From Streptomyces sp. R33 (GTDB lineage Bacteria > Actinomycetota > Actinomycetes > Streptomycetales > Streptomycetaceae): 64,000 bases of DNA. The stretch is taken from assembly GCF_041200175.1 (NCBI RefSeq), contig NZ_CP165727.1, forward strand, positions 4,901,501 to 4,965,500, in the 5' to 3' direction. Below the pieces are notes generated by a model. The model did not search any database, was not told the origin of the DNA, and saw nothing but the letters and a program-made list of their open reading frames with translations. Both the position numbers and the translations under genes were made by a program. Positions 62,787 to 64,000 of this stretch are shown here, piece after piece (position 1 is the stretch's first letter; each line of letters starts with the position of its first letter).

Positions 62787-64000
62787 ATGGCAGCCAGGCC
62801 TCTCGTCGCGCGCCAGCCGAATGAACGGCTACAGGCGCTCATCCAGGAAGCCGGGTGCTCGAACGCCGGGCTCGCCCGGCGCGTCAACATGTGCGGGGCC
62901 GAACACGGCCTCGATCTCCGCTACGACAAGACCTCCGTGGCCCGGTGGCTGCGCGGCCAGCAGCCGCGCGGCCGGGCGCCGGGCATCATCGCCGAGGCGC
63001 TGGGGCGCAAACTCGGCCGGACCGTCACCATCGACGAGATCGGCATGGCCAACGGCAAGAACCTCGCCTCCGGCATCGGCCTTCAGTTCTCCCCGACCGT
63101 CATCGGCGCCATCGAGCAGGTCAGCGAGCTGTGGCGGAGCGACGTCGGCCGCCGCGACTTCCTGTCCGGGTCGAGCGTGGCCGCCTCGGCGCTCGTCGAG
63201 CCGAGCCGCGACTGGCTGATCACCGGCGCCGACGCGCAGGTCGCGCGCAGCGGCGGCTCGCGCGTCGGGATGCCGGACGTGGAGGCCGTACGGGCGACCA
63301 CCGAGGCCCTCAAGGACCTCGACCACCGCTTCGGCAGCGGCCATGTCCGGCCCGTCGTCGTGCACTACCTCAACTCCGTGGTCTCCGGGCTGATCGGCGG
63401 CTCGTACCGGGAGCCGGTCGGGCGGGCGCTGTTCGCGGCCGTGGCCCGGCTGACGGAGCTGGCCGGCTACATGGCGGTGGACACCGGGCAGCCGGGCCTG
63501 GCGCAGCGCTACTACATCCAGGCGCTGCGGCTGGCGCAGGCGGCCGGGGACCGGGCGTACGGGGGCTACGTGCTCGCGGCGTCCATGAGCCACCTCGCGG
63601 CGGAACTGGGCAATCCGCGGGAGATCGCGCAGCTCGCGCGGGCCGCTCAGGAGGGGACCCGCGGGCAGGTCACGCCGCGGGTGGAGGCGATGTTCTACGC
63701 CGCCGAGGCGCGCGGGCACGCGCTGCTGGGCGACACCCGGGCGACGGCGGTGCTGTCCTCGCGGGCCGTGACGGCGCTGGAGCGGGCGGAGCCGGAGTCG
63801 GGCGACGACCCGGTCTGGATCCGGCACTTCGACGCGGCGTACCTCGCGGACGAGCTGGCGCACTGCCACCGGGACCTGGGCCAGGCGGACGCGGCGGCCA
63901 GGCAGGCGGAGGACGCGCTGCGGGGCCTTCCGGCGGGCAAGGCGCGGCGCCGGGCGATCGGGCTGCTGCTGCTGGCGTCGGCGCAGGTGCAGCAGCGTGA
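62787..64000 (+). CDS. NsdA-like TPR transcriptional regulator (3' end outside window)
   Basis: 404 codons are visible with no stop. The N-terminus is an HTH-like domain (RLQALIQEAGCSNAGLARRVNMCG, SVARWLRGQQPRGRAPGIIAEAL, about 13-77). A conserved middle (GRRDFLSGSSVAASALVEPSRDWL) and then TPR-like helical pairs follow (LAQRYYIQALRLAQAAGDRAYGGYV, LADELAHCHRDLGQADAAARQAEDAL). This architecture is that of NsdA/SCO4441-type regulators, which affect sporulation and antibiotic production in Streptomyces. The start is ATG 62787 after a GGGG site. Confidence 0.85.
   Translation, partial: MAARPLVARQPNERLQALIQEAGCSNAGLARRVNMCGAEHGLDLRYDKTSVARWLRGQQPRGRAPGIIAEALGRKLGRTVTIDEIGMANGKNLASGIGLQFSPTVIGAIEQVSELWRSDVGRRDFLSGSSVAASALVEPSRDWLITGADAQVARSGGSRVGMPDVEAVRATTEALKDLDHRFGSGHVRPVVVHYLNSVVSGLIGGSYREPVGRALFAAVARLTELAGYMAVDTGQPGLAQRYYIQALRLAQAAGDRAYGGYVLAASMSHLAAELGNPREIAQLARAAQEGTRGQVTPRVEAMFYAAEARGHALLGDTRATAVLSSRAVTALERAEPESGDDPVWIRHFDAAYLADELAHCHRDLGQADAAARQAEDALRGLPAGKARRRAIGLLLLASAQVQQR

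Overview
The window is ordinary, very GC-rich actinobacterial chromosome, almost certainly from Streptomyces. The signs are extreme G/C in third codon positions, futalosine-pathway menaquinone genes, an LAXTG sortase substrate, a DmdR1-type iron regulator, an NsdA-like TPR regulator, many promoter hexamers placed as for leaderless mRNAs, and TTA codons confined to two genes. From memory the order HelD / XPB / csp-mqnD-mqnB / flotillin / serC / acyl-CoA carboxylase cluster / citA-pdxH / dmdR1 resembles the S. coelicolor SCO43xx region. I see no phage, transposon, CRISPR array, rRNA or tRNA.

1-5.5 kb: a HelD-family RNA-polymerase-associated helicase cut by the window edge, a small conserved ORF, a shortened GT87-like membrane protein, an orphan RelE-like protein, an XPB helicase and a GNAT protein. 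5.6-12.5 kb: an LAXTG surface protein, a DUF4291 protein, the large XPB-associated helicase C-domain protein, a HAAS-like membrane protein, a HAD phosphatase and a small membrane protein. 12.5-18 kb: a cold-shock-domain gene with a clear promoter, then mqnD-mqnB-lipoprotein and an MFS gene on the minus strand, and a DUF3027 gene. 18-21.7 kb: an OB-fold (NfeD-like) protein plus flotillin, ThpR, a 29-residue membrane peptide and an aldo/keto reductase.

21.8-31.7 kb: an SGNH esterase, a secreted beta-propeller, a MarR-MFS pair, an RHH protein, an NCS2 purine permease, a DUF2530 protein, a CtpE-type P-type ATPase and a DHA2 MFS exporter. 31.7-43.4 kb: a sacsin-like GHKL ATPase, SerC, a fused FAD/Fe-S D-lactate-type dehydrogenase, an EamA exporter, a WYL regulator divergent from a lipocalin-like gene, and an S15/CocE hydrolase. 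43.7-52.6 kb: a seven-gene, mostly translationally coupled operon (TIGR03084 DinB-like, AtuA-like, carboxyltransferase, biotin carboxylase/BCCP, acyl-CoA dehydrogenase, enoyl-CoA hydratase, TetR). It looks like a branched-acyl or acyclic-terpenoid acyl-CoA degradation unit.

52.6-64 kb: a second citrate synthase, pdxH, an apparently unannotated small transcription unit on the minus strand (promoter, 12-codon ORF, strong terminator), a PAS-GAF protein, a SIS-domain protein, dmdR1 with a long antisense ORF in the position of adm, an alpha/beta hydrolase with a TTA codon, an ABC exporter pair, a stand-alone primase-polymerase-like protein, and an NsdA-like regulator preceded by a BldD-box-like sequence.

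Cross-cutting patterns: (i) four perfect short tandem duplications that each span a stop codon; (ii) GC-rich dispersed repeats inserted in frame in inter-domain linkers of three multidomain enzymes; (iii) a -10-like hexamer exactly 6-7 nt before about a quarter of the start codons.
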